From contig NC_009486.1 in assembly GCF_000016785.1 (NCBI RefSeq), positions 806,001 to 870,000 on the forward strand: a stretch of 64,000 bases of DNA, written 5' to 3'. Every line of letters starts with the position of its first letter. The stretch's first letter is position 1. Source of the DNA: Thermotoga petrophila RKU-1 (GTDB lineage: Bacteria > Thermotogota > Thermotogae > Thermotogales > Thermotogaceae). Both the position numbers and the translations under genes were made by a program. The notes beneath the pieces are model-generated. The model saw nothing but the letters and a program-made list of their open reading frames with translations. It was not told the origin of the DNA and ran no database searches. Positions 17,265 to 26,372 of this stretch are shown piece by piece.

Positions 17265-17984
17265 TTATTCCACATACACCCACATCTTTTTTCTGTACAC
17301 CGGATCTTCAGGGTTCACTCCTTTTCTTTTGAAAAGCTCGCTCAGAGTGACGAATTCGTATCCACGTTTTTTCAATTCTGGGATCAGTATCTCCAGGACT
17401 TCGACGATCGGATGCGGCTCCGGCTGTACGTCGTGAAGAAGAATTATTGCACCATCTCTTACGCCTTTCAGTACGTTGTTTACTATCTTTTGGGGATCTC
17501 TATCGCATCCTGCCCAGTCGTAACCGAGAACGCCACTCACAAACGGCATGTTTATCACATCGAACATGGTACCGCTCACTGCCAAGTTTGGTGGCCTGAA
17601 GAATCGAGGTTCTTTTCCTGCGTATTTCTTGATAAGCTCGTTCGTGCGTTCGATGTGATCTTTTATCGTCTCAGGATCTTTTTTGTCAAGTGGTTCATAA
17701 TTCCACGAGTGATTTCCTATTTCACATCCCATGGATATCATTCTTTCGAGGATAGCTCGAGTACTTTCGTTCAACCTCTGTCCCACAACGAAAAAGGTAG
17801 CTACAACACCGTGTTTTTCAAGAGTGTCCAGTACTGCGGAGGTGAGTTTTACATCAGGACCGTCATCGAAAGTGAGCGCCACCAGTTTCACTCCGTTTTC
17901 CTCCTTGGAGTTCACTTTTGAATCAATTGAAAAAAGCAAAACTGTTGTCAAAAAGATCGAAAGAAAAACCAGAAGTCTTTTCAT
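17265..17984 (-). CDS. Secreted polysaccharide deacetylase (NodB fold)
   Basis: Carbohydrate esterase family 4-like protein of 239 residues with signal peptide MKRLLVFLSIFLTTVLLFS. Motif 1 is LTFDDGPD (D40-D41), motif 2 is NHSWNY with H92, motif 3 is FFRPPN, and the last motif is ILLHDVQ. The second metal His expected four residues after H92 is Y96. Lying between sugar transporter genes, it may deacetylate xylan or xylo-oligosaccharides in the periplasm or toga space; peptidoglycan is the alternative. It has been called a xylanase in some annotations, which the motifs do not support. Confidence 0.85.
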   Translation of the reverse strand: MKRLLVFLSIFLTTVLLFSIDSKVNSKEENGVKLVALTFDDGPDVKLTSAVLDTLEKHGVVATFFVVGQRLNESTRAILERMISMGCEIGNHSWNYEPLDKKDPETIKDHIERTNELIKKYAGKEPRFFRPPNLAVSGTMFDVINMPFVSGVLGYDWAGCDRDPQKIVNNVLKGVRDGAIILLHDVQPEPHPIVEVLEILIPELKKRGYEFVTLSELFKRKGVNPEDPVYRKKMWVYVE

Positions 17985-17998
17985 GACCCACCCACCTG

Positions 17999-18952
17999 TT
18001 ATTTGCTTGCAAGTCTCCTTCTCAATATGTCGAGAGTTACTGCCACAACTATGACGATTCCGATGACTACATTGTGCCAGTACGTCGAAACGTTGAGAAG
18101 AACGAGAGCGTTCCAGAGAAGACTAATGATACTCGCGCCTACGATTGCTCCTAAAACACTTCCTTCTCCTCCCGTGAGACTCGTTCCACCGATCACGGTA
18201 GAGGCTATGGCATAGAGTTCGTACATATTACCAACACCTGGTTGCCCTTGAGAAAGCCTTGCCGCAATGATTATCCCCACCACACCGGCAAGGAACCCTG
18301 ATACCATGAACGCTATCATTCTCACCCTGTCCACGTTCACCCCGGAAAATCTTGCGGCGACTTCGTTACCGCCGGAAGCCCTCAGGTGTTTTCCGTAAAC
18401 GGTCTTTCTGAGGAAGAAATCTGCCACAAGAGCCACTGCAAGGAGAATCCACACCGGGATCGGTATCTTCAAAAATTCACCCTGCCCGATTTTCAAAAAA
18501 GAAGACGGGAGTCCGATTATAGGCCATCCCTTTGTGATCACGGCTGCCATGCCTCGGGCGATTGTCAGTGTTCCAAGGGTGATGATAAAGGCGGGAACCC
18601 TGAGTTTTGTGACGAACAAGCCGTGCCACGCACCTGCTCCTATAGAAAACAATAGAATGAGAATCACAGAGATCCACACGGGAACACTGTGAGTCATGAG
18701 CCAGGCGACCATTACCCCTGTGAGCGCCACCATAGAACCGGGGGAGAGGTCGATGGCTCCTCCCCCGGAGATGATGACAAAGGTTTCACCGATAGCTAAC
18801 AGGCCAAAGATCGCTATCTGCCTTCCGAGAGCCTGAAGATTGAATGCCGTCAGAAAGCGGGGATTCAGGATAGCCGTGAAGACAGCCAGACTGACGAGAG
18901 CAACTAAAGGGCCGAGTTCTCTGAAAGTTCTCTTCTTAAATTTCGAAGCCAA
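17999..18952 (-). CDS. Sugar ABC transporter permease (RbsC/XylH family)
   Basis: Membrane subunit of the CUT2 sugar importer, 317 residues and 8-10 hydrophobic helices. GGGAIDLSPGSMVALTG and GGTSLTGGEGSVLGAIVGA are family signatures. ATG 18952 lies 12 nt after the alcohol dehydrogenase stop. It precedes the deacetylase, so the transporter genes are split by that insertion. Confidence 0.93.
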   Translation of the reverse strand: MASKFKKRTFRELGPLVALVSLAVFTAILNPRFLTAFNLQALGRQIAIFGLLAIGETFVIISGGGAIDLSPGSMVALTGVMVAWLMTHSVPVWISVILILLFSIGAGAWHGLFVTKLRVPAFIITLGTLTIARGMAAVITKGWPIIGLPSSFLKIGQGEFLKIPIPVWILLAVALVADFFLRKTVYGKHLRASGGNEVAARFSGVNVDRVRMIAFMVSGFLAGVVGIIIAARLSQGQPGVGNMYELYAIASTVIGGTSLTGGEGSVLGAIVGASIISLLWNALVLLNVSTYWHNVVIGIVIVVAVTLDILRRRLASK

Positions 18953-18964
18953 GCTATCTCCTCC

Positions 18965-20128
18965 TCAGTAACACCTGTTGAATATTTCTTCCATGTCCTT
19001 CGCGGTTAAGTTACCGGGAGTTACAACAACCACTCCATTCAGTATCCTGTAGCCGGTTTCTGCCATCTTTGGAATATCCTCTTTTTTCACACCCAGTTCA
19101 CTGAGTCTCTTGTTGAGACCGAACATTTCCTGGAAGTCTCTCAGTTTCTTGATAGCGATCCTTCCAGCTTTTCTATCGTCTGTTTCGTAAACGCCGAACA
19201 CTTCCCTTCCAACGATGGCGAGTCTCTCGTAGGCGTGATCGAAGATGTATTCGAACAGGTACGGACCTGTGATGCACAGACCAAGACCATGGGTGATTTC
19301 TGGATAGAAACCACTGAGACCATGCTCCAGCGCGTGGTTTGCGATCACACCGGTCAGAGTCTCTGTGATTCCTGCTTCAGTACTGGCCCAGGCGAGGTTC
19401 GTTCTGGCTTCCATATCTTCTCCGTTCTCGTAAGCAACTGGGAGATATGTCACAATCCTTTTCATGGCGTCCAGGGCGAGGACATCCGAGTAAGGATTCG
19501 CATTCACGTTGAGGAAGGATTCTATAGCGTGATAGAACGCATCCATAGAGGTGTACGCGGTCTGGTCTTTCGGTAATGTCTTCATCACTTCAGGATCCAC
19601 AAGGGAGAGAACGGGAAAGGTGTTTCTATAGCCTATTCCCACTTTTTCTTTCGTTTGGGGATTTGTGATCACCGCAAATGGATCTGCCTCGGTTCCCGTT
19701 CCGTGTGTGGTGGGTATAGCAACAACGGGGATGGATTTTTCTGGAATCTTTCCACCACCTACGGGAACGTAATCCCAGAATTTTCCTTCATTCGGAGCGG
19801 TAATAGAAATCGCTTTTGCGCTGTCTATTGGACTTCCTCCACCAAGTCCTATGATGAAATCTATTTTCTCTTTTCTCACGATTTCTGCAGCCTCATCGAC
19901 GTGATCCGATATCGGGTTGGGAATTATTTTGTCGAAGACGAAACTTTCCACTCCTGCTTTCTTGAGAAGATCTACCACTCTCTGCAAAAGGCCGGTCTTC
20001 TTAGTGCTGGAGCGCCCTGTCACAATCAATGCTTTTTTTCCGAGCTTTTTTGCCCTTTCTTCCAGTTCGTCCACCGCTCCCACCCTGAAAATGATCTCCG
20101 TTGGAAGATAGGATGAAATTTTGAACAT
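18965..20128 (-). CDS. Iron-containing alcohol dehydrogenase
   Basis: Group III alcohol dehydrogenase of 387 residues. NAD(P) binding is at GLGGGSPIDSAKA; the PTTHGTGTEAD segment and metal ligands follow: an Asp/His region in SMDAFYHAIES (D..H), then H in NHALEHGLSG and H in EITHGLGL. It probably reduces an aldehyde derived from pentose use or ferments acetaldehyde; the substrate is inferred only from operon context, second gene after the ROK repressor. Confidence 0.92.
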   Translation of the reverse strand: MFKISSYLPTEIIFRVGAVDELEERAKKLGKKALIVTGRSSTKKTGLLQRVVDLLKKAGVESFVFDKIIPNPISDHVDEAAEIVRKEKIDFIIGLGGGSPIDSAKAISITAPNEGKFWDYVPVGGGKIPEKSIPVVAIPTTHGTGTEADPFAVITNPQTKEKVGIGYRNTFPVLSLVDPEVMKTLPKDQTAYTSMDAFYHAIESFLNVNANPYSDVLALDAMKRIVTYLPVAYENGEDMEARTNLAWASTEAGITETLTGVIANHALEHGLSGFYPEITHGLGLCITGPYLFEYIFDHAYERLAIVGREVFGVYETDDRKAGRIAIKKLRDFQEMFGLNKRLSELGVKKEDIPKMAETGYRILNGVVVVTPGNLTAKDMEEIFNRCY

Positions 20129-20141
20129 ACTGTCACCTCCT

Positions 20142-21281
20142 TTATTTGACTTCTTCTATTATGTCCTCGACAGCCAGTACGGCCGCGCCCACGAGGTTGG
20201 AACTGATGTTTCTGAATTCTGTGGTTCTGATTTTCAGATCCTTCACAGCGGCCTTCAAAGCTCTTTGATGGACAAAGTCTTTTACAATATCGAGAAAACT
20301 ATCACCAAGATCGACGACTTCCCCACCAAGGATCACGAGTTCAGGATTCAATATGTTCACCAGGTTCACGATGCCGACCGCTATGTTTTCCGCAAATTTC
20401 ATCAGTATTCTTTTTGCATCGTTTCTCTGCTTCAGCGCCTGGAATTTCTCTATTGCGTTTTTTCCAGGGAGTTCTTTCCCGTACTGCTCGATCGCCCAGT
20501 TGATCGAAGAGACGAGTTCCCAGCAACCCCAGTTGGAACAGTGGCACTGCCTGTCGGAGTACATGTTCACTGTCATGTGCCCTGCTTCACCCGCTGTAAA
20601 AGAAGGACCTCTGAAGATCTTTCCATCGATCATCAATCCCGCTCCAACACCCTCTCTTATGATGATAAAAACGGCTTCTTTCACGTTTCTCAGATCTTCT
20701 GAGTGGTACTTTTCGGCGAGCATGGAAAGATTCGCCTCGTTGTCCGCAAGAACGGGAACATCGACTTTGAGGAGTTCTTTTATACTCACATTCTCCCACT
20801 CAAGGTTTGGGGCGAGAAGTATTTTCTTTTCTTCCATATCAACCATTCCTGGAACGGAAAGAGAGATTCTTGAAATTCTATATTCACCTGAGATGCGTTC
20901 GTAGATTTCTTTGACTATGTTGAAGAATTCCACTGGTTCCCTCGGTGTGTTGAAAGTTCCCCTCGGTTCTACTTCTCCGTCGAAAAATCCAACACCGTAG
21001 GTCGTTATATTCACTCCTATATCGAAGACTAAACTCAAAAAGGCGTTCTTTCTTAGATCGAGGAGAATTCTTCTTCTTCTTCCGGGAGAATTTTTCCCCA
21101 TCGTACCGATCTCTCTTATATAACCTTCATCTATGAGTTCTTTCGTGAGTCTTGTTACACTGCTCGGCGTGAGCCCTGTGACCTCCGATATGTCTGATCT
21201 GGAGATGGGATGGTTTTCGTGAATCACCTTGAGGATGCTCTTTTTGTTGAGGATTTTTATTCTCGGAGAGTTGTATTTCAA
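20142..21281 (-). CDS. xylR: ROK-family transcriptional repressor, probable XylR
   Basis: Regulator of 379 residues: N-terminal winged helix (about 10-75, ISRSDISEVTGLTPSSVTRLTKELIDEGYI) and a sugar-kinase-like ROK domain with GVGAGLMIDGKI and the zinc motif CHCSNWGCWE after GHM. First gene of the xylose operon, so probably autoregulated through the inverted repeat in its promoter and released by xylose or a related sugar. Confidence 0.93.
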   Translation of the reverse strand: MKYNSPRIKILNKKSILKVIHENHPISRSDISEVTGLTPSSVTRLTKELIDEGYIREIGTMGKNSPGRRRRILLDLRKNAFLSLVFDIGVNITTYGVGFFDGEVEPRGTFNTPREPVEFFNIVKEIYERISGEYRISRISLSVPGMVDMEEKKILLAPNLEWENVSIKELLKVDVPVLADNEANLSMLAEKYHSEDLRNVKEAVFIIIREGVGAGLMIDGKIFRGPSFTAGEAGHMTVNMYSDRQCHCSNWGCWELVSSINWAIEQYGKELPGKNAIEKFQALKQRNDAKRILMKFAENIAVGIVNLVNILNPELVILGGEVVDLGDSFLDIVKDFVHQRALKAAVKDLKIRTTEFRNISSNLVGAAVLAVEDIIEEVK

Positions 21282-21323
21282 CTTCGATTCCTCCTTTTGG
21301 ATCGTAATATTATCTTCTCATTA

Positions 21324-21342
21324 ATTATATGCGGGAAATAAT
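21324..21342. promoter_or_regulatory. Putative XylR operator
   Basis: ATTATAT-GCGGG-AAATAAT is an inverted repeat with 7-bp arms differing at one position. It overlaps the -10 and most of the spacer, so a bound repressor would block polymerase. Assignment to the ROK protein is inferred from position. Confidence 0.65.
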
Positions 21343-21352
21343 TTAAAATCAA
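21324..21352 (-). promoter_or_regulatory. Promoter of the xylose operon
   Basis: Minus-strand -35 TTGATT (21347-21352) and -10 TATAAT (21324-21329) with a 17-bp spacer. The spacer carries an operator-like repeat. Confidence 0.82.
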
Positions 21353-21388
21353 GGTCGGATATCTGTTGTTTTCTCCATTTTCGACTGC

Positions 21389-22351
21389 TTAATAGGAATT
21401 ATGGGTTTTTAACCTTAAAAATTGTAATTTTTCGGAGATTTCCTTCAGGCCTCTGGCGGTCACTCTCTCTTTTTCTTCAGATTGATACCATCCTTCGGTA
21501 AAACCGTATCTTTCAGCCAGTTCTAAAATTTTTTCGTACTCGTCCTGGTTCAGTTTTCTGCTTATTTCGGGAAATTTCTGGGCGTCAAAGTGAGGGATGT
21601 ACTGATTCATTATGGAGAGAGGAATTCGTGTGGACAGGCTTGAAAGGAAAGAAAAAATTTCAGAATAATCCACCACGTTTCCAGGAAGAACAAGAATTCT
21701 CACAATGAGGCCTTTCATTTTTTCTTCGTCGAAGACACCCACCTGTCTGAACATCTCGATGATGGCCTTCTGAACAACTGTCCAGTAATCCGGGGTTTTT
21801 GAGTACTTTTTAGAAGCTTCGTTGTCCGAATATCTCACATCGGAAAGATAGATATCAACGGCACCTTCTAAAAGTCTGAGAATCTCGAGGTCTTCGTATC
21901 CGCTGGTGTTGTAGACGATGGGAAGGTTCAATCCATTTTCAATGGCGATTCTCAGGGCTGAGATTATGAACGGAAGGTGTGGTGTGGGGGTGACAAGATT
22001 CAGGGTCTTCGCACCGTGTTTTTGCAGGATCAAGAATATCTCCGCAAGGTCTTCCACTTCAACCTCTGTTCCTATTCCTTTCTGACTGAATCCCATGTTT
22101 TGACAGTATACACATTTCATGTTACAACCGCTGAAGAACACCGTACCCGCACCCGTTTTTCCAGAGATGGGAGGTTCTTCACCGAAGTGAAGAACCGCGT
22201 TGGATATCTTCGCTCTGGCGGGCAGTCCACAGATTCCGGTGGTTCTGTATCTATCAACACCACACTTTCGAGGACAGAGTTCGCACTTTTCAAGGTTGTC
22301 CCAAAGTGTGGTTTCGATCTCTTTTATTCTCTCAATTTTCTTTTTCGACAT
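21389..22351 (-). CDS. PflX-like radical SAM protein (COG1313)
   Basis: Radical SAM protein of 320 residues related to pyruvate formate-lyase activating enzymes. The SAM cluster motif is C76-NMK-C80-VY-C83. A second Cys set near the N-terminus, C23-EL-C26-PRK-C30 with C41, is typical of the PflX group and may bind another cluster. Its start codon lies 20 nt inside the end of murA. The target is unknown; there is no glycyl-radical enzyme next to it. Confidence 0.83.
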   Translation of the reverse strand: MSKKKIERIKEIETTLWDNLEKCELCPRKCGVDRYRTTGICGLPARAKISNAVLHFGEEPPISGKTGAGTVFFSGCNMKCVYCQNMGFSQKGIGTEVEVEDLAEIFLILQKHGAKTLNLVTPTPHLPFIISALRIAIENGLNLPIVYNTSGYEDLEILRLLEGAVDIYLSDVRYSDNEASKKYSKTPDYWTVVQKAIIEMFRQVGVFDEEKMKGLIVRILVLPGNVVDYSEIFSFLSSLSTRIPLSIMNQYIPHFDAQKFPEISRKLNQDEYEKILELAERYGFTEGWYQSEEKERVTARGLKEISEKLQFLRLKTHNSY

Positions 22352-23597
22352 ACTCGATTTTTGCTCCCAGTTTGCTGAATTTGTCTATGACATCTTCGTA
22401 ACCTCTGAATATGTGTTCAACGTTGCTTATCTCTGTAACACCATCCGCTATGATTCCCGCTATGAGAAGGGCAGCGGTTGCTCTGAGATCCGTTCCCTCA
22501 ACAGGGGCACCGCTGAGCTTTTCAACTCCTTTCACTATGGCAACGTTTCCAGAAACTTCTATGTCCGCTCCCATTCTTTTCAACTCGTCCACGTGTAAGA
22601 ACCTCGTTTTGAAGACGTTTTCGGTTATAACCGAGACTCCCGACGCTATCGATAGATACGCCATCATCTGAGGTTGGAGATCCGTGGGAAAACCAGGGTA
22701 CGGATTCGTTGTAACATCCACCGCTTCTGGTCTTTCTCTCATTTCGATCTCTACTTCGTTTCCAAAAACTTTAAGTTTTACCCCTGTTTCTTCTAGTTTC
22801 TCAAAAAAGTTCGTGAGATGATCCGGGTTCACGTTCTTCACCAGACCTTTTCCTCGACTTGCTGCGATGGCTACCAGGTACGTTCCAGCTTCTATTCGAT
22901 CGGGAATGATGCTGTATTCAACTCCCTGCATTTTCTCCACGCCTTCAATCACTATTCGGCTGGTTCCGGCTCCTTCAATACGTCCACCCATTCTGTTTAT
23001 GAAATTTTGAAGGTCCACGATTTCAGGTTCCATGGCGGCGTTTTCTATCACCACACGAGTGCCTTCCAGGAGAGCCGCTGTGGTCATCAGGTGTTCCGTG
23101 GCACCAACGCTTGGAAAAGGAAGGGTAATCGTCACCTGGTCGGTTCTTCTTTCAAAGGTGGCTTCAACAAAGCCGTGTTCCACTTTTATCGAGAATCCCA
23201 TTTTTTTGAGACCTTCAAGATGAAAGTCCACAGGTCTGACACCTATGGAACACCCGCCTGGAAGAGCAACTTTCGCCCTTCCAGTTCTCACAGCGATCGG
23301 ACCGAGCACGTTGAAGGACGCCCTCATCTTCCTGACAAGTTCGTAAGGTACTTCCTGTGAGATATCGTTTTCTCTTTTGATCTTCAGTTCGTTCTCGTCG
23401 AATTCCACTCTGAATCCAATGGATCTCAGGATGTCTATCATGACGAAGACATCTTGGAGTCTCGGTACGTTTTTGAGAATTATCTCTTCATCGCATAGAA
23501 TCGCCGCTGCCATTATTGGAAGAGCAGCGTTTTTTGAACCCGATATCTCCACTTCTCCTTCGAGAACGGTACCACCCTGAACGACCAGTTTGCCCAA
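22332..23597 (-). CDS. murA: UDP-N-acetylglucosamine 1-carboxyvinyltransferase
   Basis: First committed step of peptidoglycan synthesis, adding PEP-derived enolpyruvyl to UDP-GlcNAc. Full length at 421 residues. K22-N23 ([11 protein letters not shown]) and the catalytic C116 in [12 protein letters not shown] are present, so it would be fosfomycin-sensitive by residue. Start is TTG 23597, immediately after the TGA of the GGDEF-like gene. Confidence 0.97.
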   Translation of the reverse strand: MGKLVVQGGTVLEGEVEISGSKNAALPIMAAAILCDEEIILKNVPRLQDVFVMIDILRSIGFRVEFDENELKIKRENDISQEVPYELVRKMRASFNVLGPIAVRTGRAKVALPGGCSIGVRPVDFHLEGLKKMGFSIKVEHGFVEATFERRTDQVTITLPFPSVGATEHLMTTAALLEGTRVVIENAAMEPEIVDLQNFINRMGGRIEGAGTSRIVIEGVEKMQGVEYSIIPDRIEAGTYLVAIAASRGKGLVKNVNPDHLTNFFEKLEETGVKLKVFGNEVEIEMRERPEAVDVTTNPYPGFPTDLQPQMMAYLSIASGVSVITENVFKTRFLHVDELKRMGADIEVSGNVAIVKGVEKLSGAPVEGTDLRATAALLIAGIIADGVTEISNVEHIFRGYEDVIDKFSKLGAKIEYVEKEN

Positions 23598-24170
23598 TCA
23601 AGCCACCGCCTTTTCAAGATCGAGGATCGCCTTTTCCAGATCCATGAAATCTTCAGGATAGCTTTTGTATGCAATCGAGTATTCGATGTCTCCTATACTT
23701 TCGATGTGATTTTTTATTCTCTCTTCTATATTCGGAGCCGTTTCTTTTCCAACACCGATTACGAAGAGTGCAAAAGTATCATCGGAGTATCTGCCCACAC
23801 TATCTAAGGGTACCCTCACGCATTCTTTGAGAACTTTTCCTATCTTCATCAGCGCTTTTTCTCTTTCATTCTCAGATACCTTTGTTTTCACAAAGAATAT
23901 CGTGTAAGGTGTGTTCTCTTCGAAGGCCCTCTGATGTTGATAAGATAGGAGTCTCAGGAAATGGTCTTTCGCGTACACTCTTGTCAGTGGATCGATCATT
24001 TTTGTAGTTCCCAGCTTTTCAAAGAAATCGTCGAACACCTGGAATTGTTTCTTCATGACTTCGTTGTATTCTTCTATCAGAGCCTCGAGCTCCTGCTCTC
24101 TCTGCTGGCATTGCCGCAGCTTCTCTTCCAGCTCTTCTATTCTTTTCAAAAGTTCCGTGCGTTCATCCAT
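23598..24170 (-). CDS. Coiled-coil protein with a degenerate GGDEF-like domain
   Basis: A 190-residue protein: a charged coiled coil (about 5-50) followed by a diguanylate-cyclase-like fold starting at DPLTRVYAKDHF (60-71). The catalytic GGDEF position reads YSDDTF (129-134), so cyclase activity is very unlikely; a structural or nucleotide-binding role is possible. ATG 24170 has GGAGGTG seven bases upstream; a GTG at 24179 is part of that site. First gene before murA, with which it is coupled. Confidence 0.72.
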   Translation of the reverse strand: MDERTELLKRIEELEEKLRQCQQREQELEALIEEYNEVMKKQFQVFDDFFEKLGTTKMIDPLTRVYAKDHFLRLLSYQHQRAFEENTPYTIFFVKTKVSENEREKALMKIGKVLKECVRVPLDSVGRYSDDTFALFVIGVGKETAPNIEERIKNHIESIGDIEYSIAYKSYPEDFMDLEKAILDLEKAVA

Positions 24171-24190
24171 GTTGAGCACCTCCGATTGTC

Positions 24191-24198
24191 AGTATAAT
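24191..24198. promoter_or_regulatory. Back-to-back -10 elements between GGDEF-like and RecB-like genes
   Basis: AGTATAAT supplies TATAAT on the plus strand (24193-24198) and TATACT on the minus strand. Start codons are 76 bp apart. -35 matches are weak on both sides. Confidence 0.45.
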
Positions 24199-24246
24199 AA
24201 ACTTCAGAAATATTCTACCACGTCGAAATTGTGGAGGGATTATTCG

Positions 24247-25431
24247 ATGACAATAAGCTACGAAGATATGGAAAATTTCTTGGTGTGTCCAAGGCGATAT
24301 TACCTTTCAAAAAAAATTTCAAAAGAGGTTTCTCCGAATTTTTCGGAGGAGTTAATGGAGGCTGGATTCCCTCTCGAAAATCCTGTGATCGTGTGTGAGT
24401 TTGAGGGTCATGGATTGGTTTCAAATCCCGATCTGGTTGTGAAAGAAAGGGATGGATGGAGAATTATTCTAAGAAAGAACGCAAAAAGGTTTAAAGACAA
24501 ATACATCCTTGAGAGCGCTTATCATGCCCTGGTTTTCTCAAAAGCTGGTCTGAAGGTTTCTGGAGTGGAGATCGTATCCGACAGCTTCTCAAGAAAGATG
24601 GAAAACTGGAAAAATCTGATACCCATCGTCGAAGATGTTTTGAGAGAAATGTTGACATTAGATGATGATCCTCATCCCAGAGTGGGAAAACACTGTAGAT
24701 ACTGTGATTTTCTCGAAGATTGCGAAGGGAAGCTTCTTGAAGAGAAGAGTTTGCTTCTGGTGAACGGGATAGGAGAAGAAACGTACAGGGTTCTCTATGG
24801 AATGGGTATAGAAACGCTGGAAGATCTCGCAGGGGCGGACCAGAGAATCCTGGAAAAGGTATTTGGAAAAGAGAAGGGAAAAAGGTTCATCATGGCGGCG
24901 AGGGCGTTTCTCGAGAATAGAGTGATAATGATAACTCCTCCGGAAGATCTTCCAGAAGGAACAATAGTTGACATAGAGTATCATCCAGCGGAAGAGAGTG
25001 ATTTTCTCTATGGGTTTTTAATAGGTGATGAGTACAGATATTTTCTGGAAGAAGATCAAGAAGATCTGATCGCATTTTTGAACTCTCTGGATGATGGAAG
25101 TGTTCTCTACCATTATCATGGACCAGAGAAGAGAAAGCTGATTTCATTGATCGGCAGAAACAAAAGGATGAATTTTCTCGATGTGTTCTCAATTCTGAGG
25201 AATCACTTCGTTTTTCCGGTTATGTCCTACTCACTCAAAAGAATCGCTAAGTATCTGGGGTACGATTGGAGAACGTCTCTGAATGGTTATGAAATACTGC
25301 GGCTTTATGAGAAATGGAAAAAAACGAGAAACGAGGAGCTTCTAAAGCAGATGCTCCTGTACAACGAAGATGATGTGAGGGCAACGAAGTTGGTCCTGGA
25401 TTTCATGAGGTCTTACTCTTCTTTTTCATAG
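24247..25431 (+). CDS. TM0106-type RecB-family/RNase H-like putative nuclease
   Basis: A 394-residue protein of the RecB-like family named after TM0106. The N-terminal nuclease-like domain has four Cys placed as in AddB/Cas4 iron-sulfur nucleases: C14 and C150-RY-C153-DFLED-C159. D62 (NPD) and K77 remain from the PD-(D/E)xK core, but the acidic residue before the Lys is replaced (ILRK, L75). A helix-hairpin-helix (171-198) links to an RNase H-like 3'-5' exonuclease domain with DIE (242-244) and YNEDD (372-376). ATG 24247 has GGAGGG upstream; the longer upstream frame is antisense to the GGDEF-like gene. Confidence 0.85.
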   Translation: MTISYEDMENFLVCPRRYYLSKKISKEVSPNFSEELMEAGFPLENPVIVCEFEGHGLVSNPDLVVKERDGWRIILRKNAKRFKDKYILESAYHALVFSKAGLKVSGVEIVSDSFSRKMENWKNLIPIVEDVLREMLTLDDDPHPRVGKHCRYCDFLEDCEGKLLEEKSLLLVNGIGEETYRVLYGMGIETLEDLAGADQRILEKVFGKEKGKRFIMAARAFLENRVIMITPPEDLPEGTIVDIEYHPAEESDFLYGFLIGDEYRYFLEEDQEDLIAFLNSLDDGSVLYHYHGPEKRKLISLIGRNKRMNFLDVFSILRNHFVFPVMSYSLKRIAKYLGYDWRTSLNGYEILRLYEKWKKTRNEELLKQMLLYNEDDVRATKLVLDFMRSYSSFS

Positions 25432-26372
25432 GGAACACCATCGGCTGCTGGTGGTCTAGTTCTTCCTATCAGGCCAGCCACGACAACGAGGGTAACAACG
25501 AACGGAAAGAGATTGAACAACGGTTTTGCCGTAGCGGGTACGTTGAGAATGGGACTGCTCTGAAGTTGATTGGCCAGAGCTTCTGACATACCAAACATGA
25601 GGCAGGCCCACATGGCACCTATGGGATTCCAATTTCCAAGGATCATGGCCGCAAGGGCAATGAAGCCCCTTCCTCCCGTCATGAGTTCCCTGAAGTTACC
25701 GACCTCTCCTATGGAAAGGAACGCTCCTCCCATGGACGCCAGAGCACCGCTCATGAGAACTCCGAAGTACCTTATTTTGAAGACGTCAACACCGAGAGTA
25801 TCGGCGGCCTCGGGATTTTCACCTACTGCCCTCATTCTGAGACCCAGTGGGGTCTTGTAGATCAAAAACCACGCAAAAAAGACCATTGCGAAGGCTATGA
25901 GAACTATTGGACTGATGGTTCCGATGGCTTCTCCGATGAAAGGAATGGAGGAAATTCCAGGTAGTGTGATCTCTTCGATTCGACCCACATAAGGTGTCTG
26001 CCCCGGCTGACCGAATATCGGTTCCATGAGAAAACCTGTCAGACCCTGCGCGACCAGTATCAACGCCGTCGCGCTCACTATCTGGTTACCTCTCCATTTG
26101 ATACTCGCCCAGGCGTGGAACCAGGAAAATCCGATCCCTATGGGGATGGAAAGCAAGAAACCGAGCCACACGTTTCCGGTGTAGTATGTGATCACCACCG
26201 AAGAAAACGCTCCAAGGAGCATTATTCCTTCAAGGGCGATGTTCACAACCCCTGTAACTTCACTGAAAACACCTCCAAGGGATGCGAAAAGAAGAGGAGT
26301 GGAAGCTGTGAGAGTGAGCTTGTAAAAGAGGGGATTCGAGAAAATGTTCCAGAGCACTTCCAGTATTTTCAT
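25413..26372 (-). CDS. Nucleoside-type ABC transporter permease, second subunit
   Basis: Integral membrane protein of 319 residues resembling B. subtilis YufQ/NupQ in the Bmp (nucleoside) ABC family. GVVNIALEGIMLLGAF and RAVGENPEAADTLGVDV are conserved segments. ATG overlaps the previous permease stop by 4 nt. Its 3' end overlaps the convergent RecB-like gene by 19 bp. Last gene of the operon. Confidence 0.9.
   Translation of the reverse strand: MKILEVLWNIFSNPLFYKLTLTASTPLLFASLGGVFSEVTGVVNIALEGIMLLGAFSSVVITYYTGNVWLGFLLSIPIGIGFSWFHAWASIKWRGNQIVSATALILVAQGLTGFLMEPIFGQPGQTPYVGRIEEITLPGISSIPFIGEAIGTISPIVLIAFAMVFFAWFLIYKTPLGLRMRAVGENPEAADTLGVDVFKIRYFGVLMSGALASMGGAFLSIGEVGNFRELMTGGRGFIALAAMILGNWNPIGAMWACLMFGMSEALANQLQSSPILNVPATAKPLFNLFPFVVTLVVVAGLIGRTRPPAADGVPYEKEE

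Noticed and set aside
17265-17984. Xylanase
   Set aside because: The protein has NodB deacetylase motifs and no glycoside hydrolase motif.
24055-24246. Longer start for the RecB-like protein
   Set aside because: It would be antisense to the GGDEF-like gene; ATG 24247 has a proper ribosome-binding site and begins the family motif.
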